Shown: positions 1 through 9,344, numbered from the stretch's first letter. The stretch is DNA of 64,000 nt from Mollicutes bacterium (GCA_004552445.1 SFOJ01000007.1:40737-104736), one strand, 5' to 3'. The notes: generated by a model from the sequence alone, not told the origin. A program made the numbers and translations.

Positions 1-576
1 CTTAAAAGTTCAACTTTTAGTAGTGAATTTACTACTCTTGTTTATATGTTAGGTGATTTAGAATTTAGTGGACTTGATTCAGAAACATTTAAAAAATATA
101 GAGCTTTAGAGGATAAAGCTTTACAAAAGGCAGGAAAAAAGAATTTACTTACTCTTAATCAATCTTATAAAAAATGTTATGATAGTCTAATTAAAAAATA
201 TCATAATATTTTAAGAACTATTGTTGGAAAAGATGATAAATTAGTTTCTATGGGACAAGATTTACTTGGAACATTACGTTTATTTAACATAAATGGAGGA
301 TATGCAAGTTTTAAAGCAAAACATAAAGATGGTAAAATTGGTAGTGAAGCAATTTCAAAAGAAATGTATAAAGAAGGAATAGATAGAATCAAAACTTTAT
401 TAAATGCTATTAATACATATGGAACTAGAGTAATTGAAAGAAATGGTGGAATTATTACTGTTAATGATACAGAAAAAACAAGAGAACAACGAATTGCTGA
501 AATAAATACTAAATATTTTGAGATTTATGATATGATACTTCAAACTCATAAACAAACAGTTGTAAGCAATTTATAG
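1..576 (+). CDS. Unknown protein, 5' end cut off by the window
   Basis: The reading frame is open from the first base, so the ATG at 46 is probably internal and the gene starts outside the window. About 191 residues are visible, ending in TAG at 574-576. The sequence is mostly helical and lysine-rich, with no signal peptide, membrane segment or motif I recognise. A strong terminator follows at once, so this is the last gene of an upstream transcription unit. Function unknown. Confidence 0.6.
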   Translation, partial: LKSSTFSSEFTTLVYMLGDLEFSGLDSETFKKYRALEDKALQKAGKKNLLTLNQSYKKCYDSLIKKYHNILRTIVGKDDKLVSMGQDLLGTLRLFNINGGYASFKAKHKDGKIGSEAISKEMYKEGIDRIKTLLNAINTYGTRVIERNGGIITVNDTEKTREQRIAEINTKYFEIYDMILQTHKQTVVSNL

Positions 577-587
577 TTAAATATTAT

Positions 588-616
588 AAGAGCATGTAAA
601 TGCTCTTTTCTTTTTG
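588..616 (+). terminator. Rho-independent terminator
   Basis: An 8-bp perfect stem AAGAGCAT/ATGCTCTT (588-595 and 600-607) with a GTAA loop is followed by a T-rich tract. It ends the unit of the partial first gene. Confidence 0.85.
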
Positions 617-650
617 AATTAATTATATTATAATTATTATGGTGAATAAA

Positions 651-1094
651 ATGAGTAAAGGAAAAATTTATAAAATTGATGAGAATGATTCTAGAAGAAC
701 TAGTCAAAAGTATACTTATGATAGAGATGATTTAATTACATTTGGAATAAGTGTTCTTGTTTATGCGATTGTATTATTACTTGCTAGTAATTTATTTAGA
801 GGAATTTATGTTGAAAACTTTTTCTATGCAATTATTTCAGCATTAATATTAAGTTTATTAAATTCAACTATAAAGCCAATACTTATATTTTGGACTTTAC
901 CTCTTAGCATAGTTACTTTTGGAATTGCTTATCCTATTGTTAATATGATAATTTTAAAATTATGTGATATTCTTATGGGAAATGCTTTTGGAGTAAGTGG
1001 TTTCTTTAGTACATTTATTGTTGCTATATTTATTAGTGGTATGAGAATGTTATTAGATCAAATGATTACTAAGAAAGTAGGTAAAAGAAAATGA
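651..1094 (+). CDS. YvlD/phage-holin-4 family membrane protein
   Basis: A 147-residue integral membrane protein with four predicted transmembrane segments. It contains the family-typical stretch LLNSTIKPILIFWTLPLSIV, characteristic of the YvlD/DUF360 (4-TMS holin-like) family, whose biochemical role is unclear. An in-frame ATG exists at 639, but GGTGA at 641-645 is correctly spaced for the ATG at 651, so I start there. The N-terminal ~30 residues are polar and charged (cytoplasmic tail). Its stop overlaps the lgt start (ATGA), so the two genes are translationally coupled. Confidence 0.7.
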   Translation: MSKGKIYKIDENDSRRTSQKYTYDRDDLITFGISVLVYAIVLLLASNLFRGIYVENFFYAIISALILSLLNSTIKPILIFWTLPLSIVTFGIAYPIVNMIILKLCDILMGNAFGVSGFFSTFIVAIFISGMRMLLDQMITKKVGKRK

Positions 1095-1903
1095 ATCCAG
1101 TTATATTTAATATAGGAAATTATGAATTAAGATGGTATAGTGTCCTAATAGCTATTGCTGTTATTATTGGATATGTTTTAATTGTTAGTGAAAGTCGTAG
1201 ATTCAAAATTAAAAAAGAATTTATGTTTAATATGATGTTTTGGACTTTAATATTTGCAATTATTGGAGCAAGACTTTATTATGTTGCTTTTAATCTAGAA
1301 TATTATAGAACTAATGTACTTGAAATATTTCAAATATGGAAGGGTGGACTTGCTATTCATGGTGCTTTACTATTTGGTGCCATTACTATAATTATTTATT
1401 GTAAAAAATATAAAGTTAGAGTTGGTAAAATACTTGATATTATAGTTCCTGCTTTATTACTTGGCCAAGCTATTGGTAGATGGGGTAATTTCTTTAATTC
1501 AGAAGCATATGGCTCAATAGTTTCATATCAACAATTAGTAAATATGAAAATAATACCTCAATTTATAATTGATAATATGTTTATTAATGGTAGTTATCAT
1601 TTACCAATGTTCTATTTTGAGTCATTATGGTGTTTATTAGGTTTCTTCTTGTCTTTATTTTTAAGAAGAAGAAAATATATTAAAGATGGACAATTAGTTG
1701 CATTCTATATGATGTGGTATAGTGTTGCTAGATTTGTTATTGAAACATTTAGAACAGATGCATTACTATTTAATGGTATTAGGGTTGCTAGAGTAGTTAG
1801 TGTTCTTATGTTTATTATTGGCTTAATTATTCAATTTATACAAAGTAGAAAACCTAAACTTGATGAATTATATAATAAAGCGGAGGAAGAAGTAAGGTTT
1901 TAG
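1091..1903 (+). CDS. lgt: Prolipoprotein diacylglyceryl transferase Lgt
   Basis: Lgt transfers diacylglycerol from phosphatidylglycerol to the lipobox cysteine of prelipoproteins at the outer face of the membrane. The 270-residue protein has the expected multi-spanning profile. The signature GRWGNFFNSEAYG starts near residue 129, with the essential arginine, asparagines and glutamate present. The GGLAIHGALL segment (H90) and GARLYY (59-64) are also conserved. It overlaps the upstream YvlD-like gene by 4 nt and is followed after 8 nt by trxB, so it sits inside an operon. Confidence 0.95.
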   Translation: MNPVIFNIGNYELRWYSVLIAIAVIIGYVLIVSESRRFKIKKEFMFNMMFWTLIFAIIGARLYYVAFNLEYYRTNVLEIFQIWKGGLAIHGALLFGAITIIIYCKKYKVRVGKILDIIVPALLLGQAIGRWGNFFNSEAYGSIVSYQQLVNMKIIPQFIIDNMFINGSYHLPMFYFESLWCLLGFFLSLFLRRRKYIKDGQLVAFYMMWYSVARFVIETFRTDALLFNGIRVARVVSVLMFIIGLIIQFIQSRKPKLDELYNKAEEEVRF

Positions 1904-1911
1904 GAGGAAAT

Positions 1912-2805
1912 ATGTTTGATTCTATAATTATTGGTGCGGGACCAGCTGGTATGTGTGCTTCAATATATTCTGCTAGAAGTGGACTTAATACGTTATTACT
2001 TGATGAAAGTGTACCAGGTGGTTTATTAAATAAAATTAGTATTGTTGAAAATTATTTAGGATATAAAAGTATTAATGGTTCTGATTTAGCACTTAATATG
2101 TATAATCATGTTAAGAATGAAAATGTAACTTTTAAATTAGAAAAAGTAGTTTCTATTAGAGATGATGGTGAATACAAAGTAGTTACTACTACTAAAGGTG
2201 AGTATAAAACAAAAGGTGTTATTATTGCAATTGGAAGAAAGCCTCGTAAGAGTGGAATACCAAATGAGAATGTGTATGCCGGCAAGGGTGTTAGTTATTG
2301 CGCTATATGTGATGCTCCACTTTATAAAAATAAAAAGCTTGTTGTTCTTGGGGGTGGTGATTCTGCGTTTGAAGAAGCAATATATTTGTCTAATTTTGCA
2401 TTTTCAGTAACAATAGTAGTAAGAAATAAGATAAGTGCTAGTGATGCATTAGTAGCTGAAGCTAAAGATAAGAATATAGAAATTATTATTGGAAAGGAAG
2501 CAGTTGATTTCCTTGGAACAGATGTTATAAAACAAGTTAAATTTAATGATGAAAGTACTATTGATTGTGATGGAGTGTTTATCTATTATGGATATCAAGC
2601 AGATACAGCATTTATGAAAGATTTAAATATTACTGATGATAAAGGTTATATTGAAGTAGATAATTCTATGAGAACAAAAGAACCATTTATATATGCATGT
2701 GGTGATATTATTAAAAAAGATGTTTATCAAATAGTAACAGCTGCTAGTGATGGATGTATAGCTGCATTATCACTTAAGAAAGATATAAATAAAAGTGGAA
2801 AGTAA
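1912..2805 (+). CDS. trxB: Thioredoxin reductase
   Basis: This NADPH-dependent flavoenzyme reduces thioredoxin. At 297 residues it is near family length. The N-terminal FAD motif GAGPAGMCAS, the redox-active CAIC pair (C130 and C133), the NADPH-binding GGGDSAFEEA motif and the C-terminal YACGDI FAD motif are all visible. A strong AGGAGG site lies 5 nt before the ATG. A thioredoxin partner lies at 19.4 kb in this window. The lgt-trxB neighbourhood is common in Firmicutes. Confidence 0.93.
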   Translation: MFDSIIIGAGPAGMCASIYSARSGLNTLLLDESVPGGLLNKISIVENYLGYKSINGSDLALNMYNHVKNENVTFKLEKVVSIRDDGEYKVVTTTKGEYKTKGVIIAIGRKPRKSGIPNENVYAGKGVSYCAICDAPLYKNKKLVVLGGGDSAFEEAIYLSNFAFSVTIVVRNKISASDALVAEAKDKNIEIIIGKEAVDFLGTDVIKQVKFNDESTIDCDGVFIYYGYQADTAFMKDLNITDDKGYIEVDNSMRTKEPFIYACGDIIKKDVYQIVTAASDGCIAALSLKKDINKSGK

Positions 2806-3181
2806 ATATATTGATATAGTATTATTAATTATAGAAAATATAATTTCATTTGTGATGTTAGTATTTTTTTCTAATATGGAGCTAGCACTAACTATACAGA
2901 TAATATTATTTTTTCTATTTTTTCTATATTTAGTTATTAAATATAGAGGCTTGAATATAGATTATAAAATAATTATTTCTTATGTTATTATTATAGCAAT
3001 AGAATTTTTGATAACATATTTATTTAGTGATAAATTTAATCTAATAATTAAAGAGGATTTTAGTAACCTGGAATCAACTTTTGGAGTATTCTCATATTTT
3101 ATGATTAATGTCTTTTCAGTTTTGATATTGATATTTACTAATTTAATAAAAGTGTGTATTAAAAAGATAAAGACTAGTTGA
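2795..3181 (+). CDS. Small membrane protein of unknown function
   Basis: A 128-residue very hydrophobic protein with about four transmembrane helices and a basic C-terminus (CIKKIKTS). The start is a GTG at 2795 inside the last codons of trxB, an 11-nt overlap that suggests coupling. The stop is TGA, one of several in the window showing that UGA is not read as tryptophan here. I recognise no family. It is probably real because the frame is open for its whole length and sits tightly in the operon. Confidence 0.5.
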   Translation: MESKYIDIVLLIIENIISFVMLVFFSNMELALTIQIILFFLFFLYLVIKYRGLNIDYKIIISYVIIIAIEFLITYLFSDKFNLIIKEDFSNLESTFGVFSYFMINVFSVLILIFTNLIKVCIKKIKTS

Positions 3182-3230
3182 CAATAGCTATTAATAAAAT
3201 TAAAATAAAATAACTTTATTGGAGGATTAT

Positions 3231-3929
3231 ATGTTAGTATACGGTAGAAATGTTGTAAATGAAATTTTAAATGGTAAAACTAAAATATATAAAGTGTTTC
3301 TTGATAATAATTATAAAGATGAAGATATACTTAATAAAATAGATAAACGTGGTCTTAAGAAGTTTCATGTTGATAAGAGTAAATTAGATAAAATGTGTGG
3401 TAATTCTACTAATCAAGGAATTGCGATGGATATAGAAGAATTTAACTATTATGATATTAAAACTATTGAAAATGATGATAAATCAAATTTTGTAGTTATG
3501 TTAGATTCTATTGAAGATCCTCATAATTTTGGAGCAATAATTCGTACTTGTGAATGTGCTGGTGTTGACTATATTATTATTCCTAAAAATAGAAGTGTAT
3601 CAGTTAATAGTACTGTATATAAAACTTCTAGCGGTGCTCTTTCAAATATGAAAATAGTGGAAGTAGCTAATCTTCATAATACTATTAAAAAACTTAAAGA
3701 TTTAGGTTTTTGGGTTTATGGAAGTGATGCTAAAGGAAAAGATTATAGGAGTATAGATTTTGGCGGTAAAACATGTTTAATAATTGGTAGCGAAGGTCAT
3801 GGACTTAAACAAATAGTTAGTAATTCATGTGATGAGATAATATCTCTTCCAATGAAAGGGAAAATCAATTCTCTAAATGCTTCTGTTGCTGCTGGTATAT
3901 TTATTTATGAGATTATGAAATATAAATAG
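3231..3929 (+). CDS. rlmB: 23S rRNA (guanosine-2'-O-)-methyltransferase, RlmB/TrmH family
   Basis: A SPOUT-superfamily methyltransferase predicted to 2'-O-methylate 23S rRNA. An N-terminal L30e-like substrate-binding part (MLVYGRNVVNEIL) is followed by the catalytic domain with VMLDSIEDPHNFGAIIRTC, LIIGSEGHGL (about 183-192) and SLPMKGKINSLNASVA, which form the SAM-binding trefoil knot. A TTG at 3219 could extend it, but GGAGG at 3221-3225 places the start at ATG 3231 (232 residues). It is followed 7 nt later by the sigma factor, as in the Bacillus rlmB-rae1-sigH region. Confidence 0.9.
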   Translation: MLVYGRNVVNEILNGKTKIYKVFLDNNYKDEDILNKIDKRGLKKFHVDKSKLDKMCGNSTNQGIAMDIEEFNYYDIKTIENDDKSNFVVMLDSIEDPHNFGAIIRTCECAGVDYIIIPKNRSVSVNSTVYKTSSGALSNMKIVEVANLHNTIKKLKDLGFWVYGSDAKGKDYRSIDFGGKTCLIIGSEGHGLKQIVSNSCDEIISLPMKGKINSLNASVAAGIFIYEIMKYK

Positions 3930-3936
3930 GTGAAGA

Positions 3937-4551
3937 ATGGATTATAGAGATTTAAATGATAATGAATTAGTTTATTTATGTGCTGAAAATAATGAAGATG
4001 CAATAAATTTAATAGTTAATAAATATAAAAATTGTATTCTTATGATATTAAAAGAATACTTAAAAGAATATAATATTATTGGCGTTGAAGTTGCTGATTT
4101 ATATCAAGAAGGTTTAATTGGTTTAATGCATGCAATACATTCATATAATCCAACTCGTGATGTACTTTTTTATACATATGCGAATGCTTGTATTAGAACT
4201 AGTTTAATGTCTGCAATTAGACAAACATTTAGACAAAAGAATAGAATATTGAATTATTCGTATTCTTTAGATAAAATTTTTGAAGATTCAGGTGATAACT
4301 TTTATGAAATACTTAAGGATGAAAGTTATGAACCTAATAAATTACTTTTAAGTAGTGAAGATGAAAATGAATTAATTAATAAGCTTAAGAGTAAATTAAG
4401 TAAAAGTGAACTTGCAATATTTGAACTTAGACTTAAAGGACTTAGTAATGGTGAAATAGCATCACTTATAGATAAAGATACTAAATATATAGAAAATAGT
4501 TTATTTAGAATTAAAAGAAAATATAAAGAATTAAATAAAGTGGTTTCATAA
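3937..4551 (+). CDS. Sigma-70 family RNA polymerase sigma factor, SigH-like
   Basis: A 204-residue alternative sigma factor. Region 2 contains DLYQEGLIGLMHAIHSYNP and FYTYANACIRTSLMSAIR, the -10 and core-binding region. Region 4 (about 135-200) has an HTH with LRLKGLSNGEIASLI. Size, sequence style and position directly after rlmB match the SigH branch. In sporulating relatives SigH controls the stationary phase. Whether this organism sporulates cannot be told from the window, although a SpoVB-like protein and a BclA-like collagen protein are present. GGTGA precedes the ATG. Confidence 0.8.
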   Translation: MDYRDLNDNELVYLCAENNEDAINLIVNKYKNCILMILKEYLKEYNIIGVEVADLYQEGLIGLMHAIHSYNPTRDVLFYTYANACIRTSLMSAIRQTFRQKNRILNYSYSLDKIFEDSGDNFYEILKDESYEPNKLLLSSEDENELINKLKSKLSKSELAIFELRLKGLSNGEIASLIDKDTKYIENSLFRIKRKYKELNKVVS

Positions 4552-4566
4552 ATCACTTTTTATATG
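4537..4566 (+). terminator. Terminator overlapping the sigma factor stop codon
   Basis: A 10-bp stem (4537-4546 with 4550-4559, one G-T pair) with a CAT loop is followed by T residues. The left arm is coding sequence, and the stop TAA at 4549-4551 lies in the loop and right arm. A TATAAT element for the next unit follows immediately. Confidence 0.75.
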
Positions 4567-4591
4567 TTATAATTGTTAAGAGGATGATGTT

Positions 4592-5143
4592 ATGTTTGAT
4601 TATATTAAAGGTTTAGTTACTCGTACAGTAGCTAATTATGTTGTAATAGATTGTAATGGAGTTGGGTATAAAATATATACACCAAATCCATATAAATTTA
4701 AAGAGGGGGAAGAGTCTACTGCTTATGTGTATAATCATATTAGAGAAGATGAGAATGTTCTTTATGGTTTTACTACTGAAGATGAAAGAGAACTTTTCTT
4801 AAAATTAATTAGTGTTAAAGGACTTGGTCCTAAAATGGCTATGCCAATACTAGCAACAGGATCAATTAATGGTATAGTTGATGCGATAGATAGAGAAAAT
4901 GTTTTATATCTTAAGAAATTTCCTAAGATTGGCGAGAAAGTTGCGAGACAAATAATACTTGATTTAAAAGGCAAACTTGCTATGAGTGAAAATGATGTAA
5001 ATAATACAACAGATGAATTAGTACTTGCACTTGAAGCCTTAGGATATAAACCAGTTGATATTAAGAATGTTGTTATTAAAGTTGATAAGACTTTAAATAT
5101 AGAAAGTCAGATTAAAGAGGCTTTAAAATTATTATTAAAATAA
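4592..5143 (+). CDS. ruvA: Holliday junction branch migration protein RuvA
   Basis: RuvA binds four-way DNA junctions and loads RuvB. The 183-residue protein is slightly shorter than usual. It has the OB-fold N-terminus (MFDYIKGLVTRTVANYVVID), the acidic-pin region, helix-hairpin-helix motifs (VKGLGPKMAMPIL and FPKIGEKVARQIILDL) and a short C-terminal domain III (about 138-183) that contacts RuvB. It is followed by a HAD nucleotidase and then ruvB. Confidence 0.93.
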   Translation: MFDYIKGLVTRTVANYVVIDCNGVGYKIYTPNPYKFKEGEESTAYVYNHIREDENVLYGFTTEDERELFLKLISVKGLGPKMAMPILATGSINGIVDAIDRENVLYLKKFPKIGEKVARQIILDLKGKLAMSENDVNNTTDELVLALEALGYKPVDIKNVVIKVDKTLNIESQIKEALKLLLK

Positions 5144-5153
5144 GGAGTTTTTT

Positions 5154-5738
5154 ATGAGTAATATGGTAATTGGAATTGATATGGATGATACTATATGTTC
5201 TACTAATGAACGAATTATAGTTGAAGCAGATAAATATGATAAAGAAGTTTTAGGTGGCACTGGAGTAAAAGATGTAAAGGCATATGAATTTAATGATATG
5301 TTAGGATGGGAACCTGAAATGAAAGGCCAATTCTTTAAAGATAGACTTGAATATATAATGGGTGGTGCTGAAATTAAAGATGATGCTAAAAGAGTAATAA
5401 ATAAATTGCATGATAAAGGTGCTAAAATAGTTATTATATCTTTTAGAAAAGCTAAATATATAAGTGATCCATATAAATTAACTAAAGATTGGTTGGATAC
5501 TGAAGGTGTAAAATACGATAAAATATATGTTGATACTGGAAGTAAAGTAGATGAATGTTTACAAGAAAAAGTAACATTATTTATAGATGATAAAGAAAGT
5601 CATTGTGAAGAAGTAAACTCAGCGGGAATAGATGTATTATTATTTACAAATGAATATAATAAGGAAGAAAATAGATTTACTAGAGTAAATAATTGGAATG
5701 AAGTAGAAAAATATATAGAGGAAAAATATAATGGATGA
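5154..5738 (+). CDS. HAD-superfamily 5'(3')-deoxyribonucleotidase-like protein
   Basis: A 194-residue HAD phosphatase of the NT5C type. Motif I is GIDMDDTIC (nucleophile in DMDDT), motif II is IVIISFRK with serine, and motif III/IV is FIDDKESHC. The cap insertion contains [10 protein letters not shown]. It probably dephosphorylates (deoxy)nucleotides, but the substrate is inferred from family only. It lies between ruvA and ruvB and overlaps ruvB by 8 nt. A nucleotidase inside the ruvAB operon is not part of the classic arrangement. Confidence 0.75.
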   Translation: MSNMVIGIDMDDTICSTNERIIVEADKYDKEVLGGTGVKDVKAYEFNDMLGWEPEMKGQFFKDRLEYIMGGAEIKDDAKRVINKLHDKGAKIVIISFRKAKYISDPYKLTKDWLDTEGVKYDKIYVDTGSKVDECLQEKVTLFIDDKESHCEEVNSAGIDVLLFTNEYNKEENRFTRVNNWNEVEKYIEEKYNG

Positions 5739-6744
5739 GAGAATTGTAACTAATCATGAATTAGAAGCTGATGCTTTTGAAAAAACGATTAGACCAGATT
5801 CTTTTGATGAATATATTGGGCAAAGTGATGTTAAAGAGAATATTAAAGTATTTGTAAAAGCTGCTAAATTAAGAGGTACAAATCTAGATCATGTTCTTCT
5901 ATATGGACCTCCTGGTTTAGGTAAAACAACTCTTGCTCATATAATTGCTAATGAACTTGGTACTAATATAAAGACTGCTAGTGGACCTACTATTGAAAAG
6001 AGTGGGGATCTTGCTGCTATACTTTCAACACTTGAACCAAATGATGTATTATTTATTGATGAAATTCATAGAATTCCTAGATATATAGAAGAAATTTTAT
6101 ATAGTGCGATGGAAGACTTTAAGTTAGATATAATTATTGGAGGAGAAGGACAAAGTCGTAGTATTAAGATTGATTTACCTCCATTCACTTTAATTGGAGC
6201 TACTACTCGTAGTGGAGATTTAAGTGCTCCTTTAAGAGACAGATTTGGTATTATGTGCAAACTTGAATTCTACAGTGATGAGGAACTTGCTTTAATAGTT
6301 AAGAGAAGTGCAAGAGTTCTTAATTTAGATATTGAAGATGATGCTGCCCATGAGATAGCTATTAGGAGTAGAAAAACTCCTCGTATAGCAAACAGATTAC
6401 TTAAAAGAGTTGGTGATTTTGCTTTAGTAGAAGGAGATGGTCTAATAACATTAGAGCTAGTTAAAAAAGCTCTTACAAGGCTTAAAATTAATGAATCAGG
6501 TTTAGATATAGCTGATGTTCAATATTTAATGAGCATTATTGAAAAATTTAATGGTGGACCAGTAGGTATTGAAAGTATTGCTTCATCTATTGGTGAAGAA
6601 GCAACTACTATAGAAGATGTTATAGAGCCATTCTTACTTCAAGAAGGATATGTTAAGAGAACTAGTAGAGGAAGAATAATAACAGAAAAAGCATATAGAG
6701 AATTTAAAATAAATAATCAAAGAACTTTATTTGATATAGAATAA
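5731..6744 (+). CDS. ruvB: Holliday junction DNA helicase RuvB
   Basis: A hexameric AAA+ motor that drives branch migration with RuvA. The 337-residue protein carries Walker [13 protein letters not shown] (about residue 60), Walker [11 protein letters not shown] (about 106), sensor 1 [19 protein letters not shown] and a C-terminal winged helix ([16 protein letters not shown]). Full length and intact. A terminator follows 12 nt after the stop. Confidence 0.97.
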   Translation: MDERIVTNHELEADAFEKTIRPDSFDEYIGQSDVKENIKVFVKAAKLRGTNLDHVLLYGPPGLGKTTLAHIIANELGTNIKTASGPTIEKSGDLAAILSTLEPNDVLFIDEIHRIPRYIEEILYSAMEDFKLDIIIGGEGQSRSIKIDLPPFTLIGATTRSGDLSAPLRDRFGIMCKLEFYSDEELALIVKRSARVLNLDIEDDAAHEIAIRSRKTPRIANRLLKRVGDFALVEGDGLITLELVKKALTRLKINESGLDIADVQYLMSIIEKFNGGPVGIESIASSIGEEATTIEDVIEPFLLQEGYVKRTSRGRIITEKAYREFKINNQRTLFDIE

Positions 6745-6756
6745 ATTTAATAAATC

Positions 6757-6786
6757 AGAACTAATGTTTTCTAGTTCTTTTTTTTT
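6757..6786 (+). terminator. Terminator of the ruvAB unit
   Basis: Stem AGAACTA/TAGTTCT (6757-6763 and 6772-6778) with an 8-nt loop and an uninterrupted T-run. The T-run merges into the -35 box of the next gene. Confidence 0.9.
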
Positions 6787-6812
6787 ACAAAAATGTATAT
6801 TAGTGTTATAAT
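6784..6812 (+). promoter_or_regulatory. Sigma-A promoter of the HipA-like gene
   Basis: TTTACA (6784-6789), a 17-nt spacer and TATAAT (6807-6812). The -35 box overlaps the T-run of the ruvB terminator. Confidence 0.8.
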
Positions 6813-6834
6813 AACATCGTTTAAAGGGGAGAGT

Positions 6835-7698
6835 ATGTTTAATAATGTAACTATTACAAAAGATGGAAAAAAAGATATTATTGATATATCTGGAAGAAGA
6901 TTTAACCAAGTTACTGAGCTTAGTGAAGATGATCTATCTAGATTATTAAAGATTAATAGCGAATTATTTAAGTTTTATACTAATTGGTATCTTTTAGATG
7001 GAAATTTATTTTATTTTAAAACAGATTATATTTTTAATGAAATATTTTTAAGTGAACTTGCTCATGAATTTAATGTTAAATGTGTTCAGTTTATGTTTGC
7101 TAAAGATGGTAAGAATTTAGGAATTATAAGTAGAAATTTTAGAAAGAAAACATTTAATTATTATGATTATATTGAGTTTTGTAAATTGTTTTTTGGTGAA
7201 ATTCCTAGTGATATTGAAACATTTAAATCACATTTGTATGCAAAATTTGATAAAGAAAATGCTGATAAATTAATGGAACAAATATTTTCTTTAATTGCTT
7301 TTGATTTCTTTAGTGGTCAAAATGATAGAACACATATAAATGTAACATTTGAAGAAAAAAATGGAAATGTATTACTTGCTCCTATGTGTGATAACGGTGT
7401 TGCTTTTCATATGGGTGATTTTAATACTTATGTTTCATGTTTTGACAATTTATATTTCCCATACGATAACATTATTGATCCTTCACAATTGTATTTATTA
7501 AAACTTATAAGAGAAAATATTTTATTTTATAATAAATTATCTAAAGCTTTAGATATAGATATTCATGAATTATTAGATAGAACATTAGAAAAATATAAAA
7601 TTAGAATGTCAACTATTGATAAAATTAAGGTTAATGATTTTTTTGGTTCTAAGTGCGATGTTATTGAAAGGGCACTTATATATTCTAAAAAAATATAA
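6835..7698 (+). CDS. HipA-like protein kinase-fold protein, stand-alone
   Basis: A 287-residue soluble protein. Around residues 155-190 it has FDFFSGQNDRTHINVTF followed by LAPMCDNGVAF. This matches the HipA-type kinase arrangement (GNxDRHxxN catalytic loop, then a metal-binding DN/DF motif), with NDRTHIN supplying the catalytic aspartate and asparagine. No HipB-like antitoxin or HTH gene is adjacent. An upstream ATG at 6793 exists, but AGGGGAG sits before the ATG at 6835. It has its own consensus promoter and a terminator, so it is monocistronic. The kinase assignment is inferred from motifs. Confidence 0.5.
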   Translation: MFNNVTITKDGKKDIIDISGRRFNQVTELSEDDLSRLLKINSELFKFYTNWYLLDGNLFYFKTDYIFNEIFLSELAHEFNVKCVQFMFAKDGKNLGIISRNFRKKTFNYYDYIEFCKLFFGEIPSDIETFKSHLYAKFDKENADKLMEQIFSLIAFDFFSGQNDRTHINVTFEEKNGNVLLAPMCDNGVAFHMGDFNTYVSCFDNLYFPYDNIIDPSQLYLLKLIRENILFYNKLSKALDIDIHELLDRTLEKYKIRMSTIDKIKVNDFFGSKCDVIERALIYSKKI

Positions 7699-7726
7699 AA
7701 AAGTAATAGTTTTTCTATTACTTTTT
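7698..7726. terminator. Bidirectional terminator between convergent genes
   Basis: A 12-bp perfect stem AAAAAGTAATAG/CTATTACTTTTT with a TTTTT loop. A/T runs on both sides serve the HipA-like gene (+) and the lipoprotein gene (-). Confidence 0.9.
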
Positions 7727-8578
7727 ATATAGTTCTTTTTTATAGTTATCAATTATTTCATTCATTAATGTTATATAGTCTTTGTTATCTTTTCTTTCAT
7801 TATCTGTTAATGTGAATAGATTAGGTATAGTTATTTTAGTTAATGAATTGTCTGATATGAATTTATTTTGTCTATCAGTTAACTCATCGCCCTCTAAATA
7901 ATATACATATTTTATTTGATTTGAAGTTATCATTTTTTTAGCATCTGCGTATGCTTTATCAAGTGTTTCATTATTAGTATCTAATGATATAACATTTATA
8001 TTATATTTTGTTAAGTAATTAAATACATCATTTGTAACTAATAGTGTGTTAAAATTTCCATTTTTACCTATATTATAAAATAATACATCTAATCCTGAAA
8101 CTTTTTCATTTAATTTTTTATAGTTATTTTCTATTGCTTCTTTTATGTATGGATTATCATTATATTCAATTAAACTTGATTTAATATTACTACAAAGCAT
8201 TAAATAATTTGATGGGTCTAACCAAGTGCTTTCAAGTTTAGCATTTACATCCATTCCTTTGGTTGCATCTATTAATTTTAAGTCTTGATTTATATTTATC
8301 ATATCTCTAGCTAAGTATGCTTCGTTTGCTATTCCTGCATATATAAATATTTCGCTATTTGCATAAATTTCTTTTTTCTTTTGAGTTACTTCGTATTTAT
8401 TGGTAGCTCCATTTGGATAAACACTTTGCACTTTAGCATAATCACTATATAATTCATTAGTAGCGTATTCTATTGGATACATGGTAGTGTATAAATATTT
8501 ATCACTAAAATCATCACCAAATGTACATCCTGTCATAAATAATAAGCAGGTTAATACTGCTAAAATTGTTTTTTTCAT
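7718..8578 (-). CDS. ZnuA/TroA-like substrate-binding lipoprotein lacking the metal-binding histidines
   Basis: A 286-residue lipoprotein with a signal peptide and lipobox FMTGC (C18). The fold resembles metal ABC transporter binding proteins: [12 protein letters not shown] at the start, [27 protein letters not shown]. In metal-binding members these loops hold histidines (DPHSYE, HxWLDP, SHDAFGY). Here the positions read N60, S117 and N183, so all three ligands are replaced. No permease or ATPase gene is nearby. It is coupled to yidD by a 4-nt overlap. A metal role is therefore doubtful. Confidence 0.65.
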   Translation of the reverse strand: MKKTILAVLTCLLFMTGCTFGDDFSDKYLYTTMYPIEYATNELYSDYAKVQSVYPNGATNKYEVTQKKKEIYANSEIFIYAGIANEAYLARDMININQDLKLIDATKGMDVNAKLESTWLDPSNYLMLCSNIKSSLIEYNDNPYIKEAIENNYKKLNEKVSGLDVLFYNIGKNGNFNTLLVTNDVFNYLTKYNINVISLDTNNETLDKAYADAKKMITSNQIKYVYYLEGDELTDRQNKFISDNSLTKITIPNLFTLTDNERKDNKDYITLMNEIIDNYKKELYKK

Positions 8579-8793
8579 AAATCTTCTCCTTTAGTTACGG
8601 GGTCATATCCAAACTTTCCAAAGGGATGACACCTTAATATTCTTTTTATTCCTTTATTAATTCCCTTTAATCCATATATTTTCAAACATTCTTTCATATA
8701 TTCACTGCATGTTGGTGTAAATCTGCACATAGAGTGACAATGAAGAGGTGTAACTTGATATATATCAATTAACTTAATTAAAAAATTCTTCAT
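8575..8793 (-). CDS. yidD: Membrane protein insertion efficiency factor YidD
   Basis: A 72-residue YidD (haemolytic-activity family) protein. The diagnostic pattern [19 protein letters not shown], then [19 protein letters not shown], is complete. It is thought to assist YidC-dependent insertion at the membrane. It is normally found near rnpA/yidC, but here it lies just upstream of the odd lipoprotein gene. Confidence 0.93.
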   Translation of the reverse strand: MKNFLIKLIDIYQVTPLHCHSMCRFTPTCSEYMKECLKIYGLKGINKGIKRILRCHPFGKFGYDPVTKGEDL

Positions 8794-8879
8794 ATAAATA
8801 TTATATAATATTATTTGGTAAAAATAAATATCAAATGGTTAAATTATATGTTATACTAGACATAAGAGTAGAGGTTGTT

Positions 8880-9302
8880 ATGAGTTATAAATGTTATAAT
8901 TGTGGTAAGAAATTTGATGAAGATATTGAATCATGTGATAAATGTGGTGCAAAAAAGGTAAAGTTTAATTCTAATGAATTAAGTTCTAACATAATTAGTT
9001 CTAATAAATTAGATAGTAGTAGTGATGAAGTTGATAATCACAATTTTTCATTTGTTCCAATATTTGTTGTTGCTAATATTGGTTGTTTAGTTTTATCATT
9101 TATTTCATTTCCAAATTTACATTATGTTTTTTTGTTTATTGGAATTGCTTTTGTTTGCGCTGGAATAGGCAAGTTAGTATATCCTACAAGTAAAATAATA
9201 TATTACATGTTTCGAATTGAAATAACATTATTATTTTGGTTTGTAATTGCAATCTATTATCTTATTAAAGGACTCATATTAAGGTTGGATAGTAGCCGCT
9301 AG
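8880..9302 (+). CDS. Zinc-ribbon membrane protein
   Basis: A 140-residue protein beginning with a zinc ribbon (MSYKCYNCGKKFDEDIESC, then DKCG; two CxxC pairs), a serine/asparagine-rich linker and two or three hydrophobic helices (about 60-85, 87-105 and 115-135). ATG 8880 is chosen over the earlier ATG 8835 because AGAGG precedes it and the ribbon then starts at the N-terminus, as in similar proteins. Function unknown. Confidence 0.6.
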   Translation: MSYKCYNCGKKFDEDIESCDKCGAKKVKFNSNELSSNIISSNKLDSSSDEVDNHNFSFVPIFVVANIGCLVLSFISFPNLHYVFLFIGIAFVCAGIGKLVYPTSKIIYYMFRIEITLLFWFVIAIYYLIKGLILRLDSSR

Positions 9303-9344
9303 AAAATATTTTAATTTTATGTTATAATTTTTGGAGTGATGACT

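Noticed and set aside
3219..3230. TTG start for rlmB at 3219
   Set aside because: The Shine-Dalgarno GGAGG lies inside that extension. ATG 3231 is correctly spaced.
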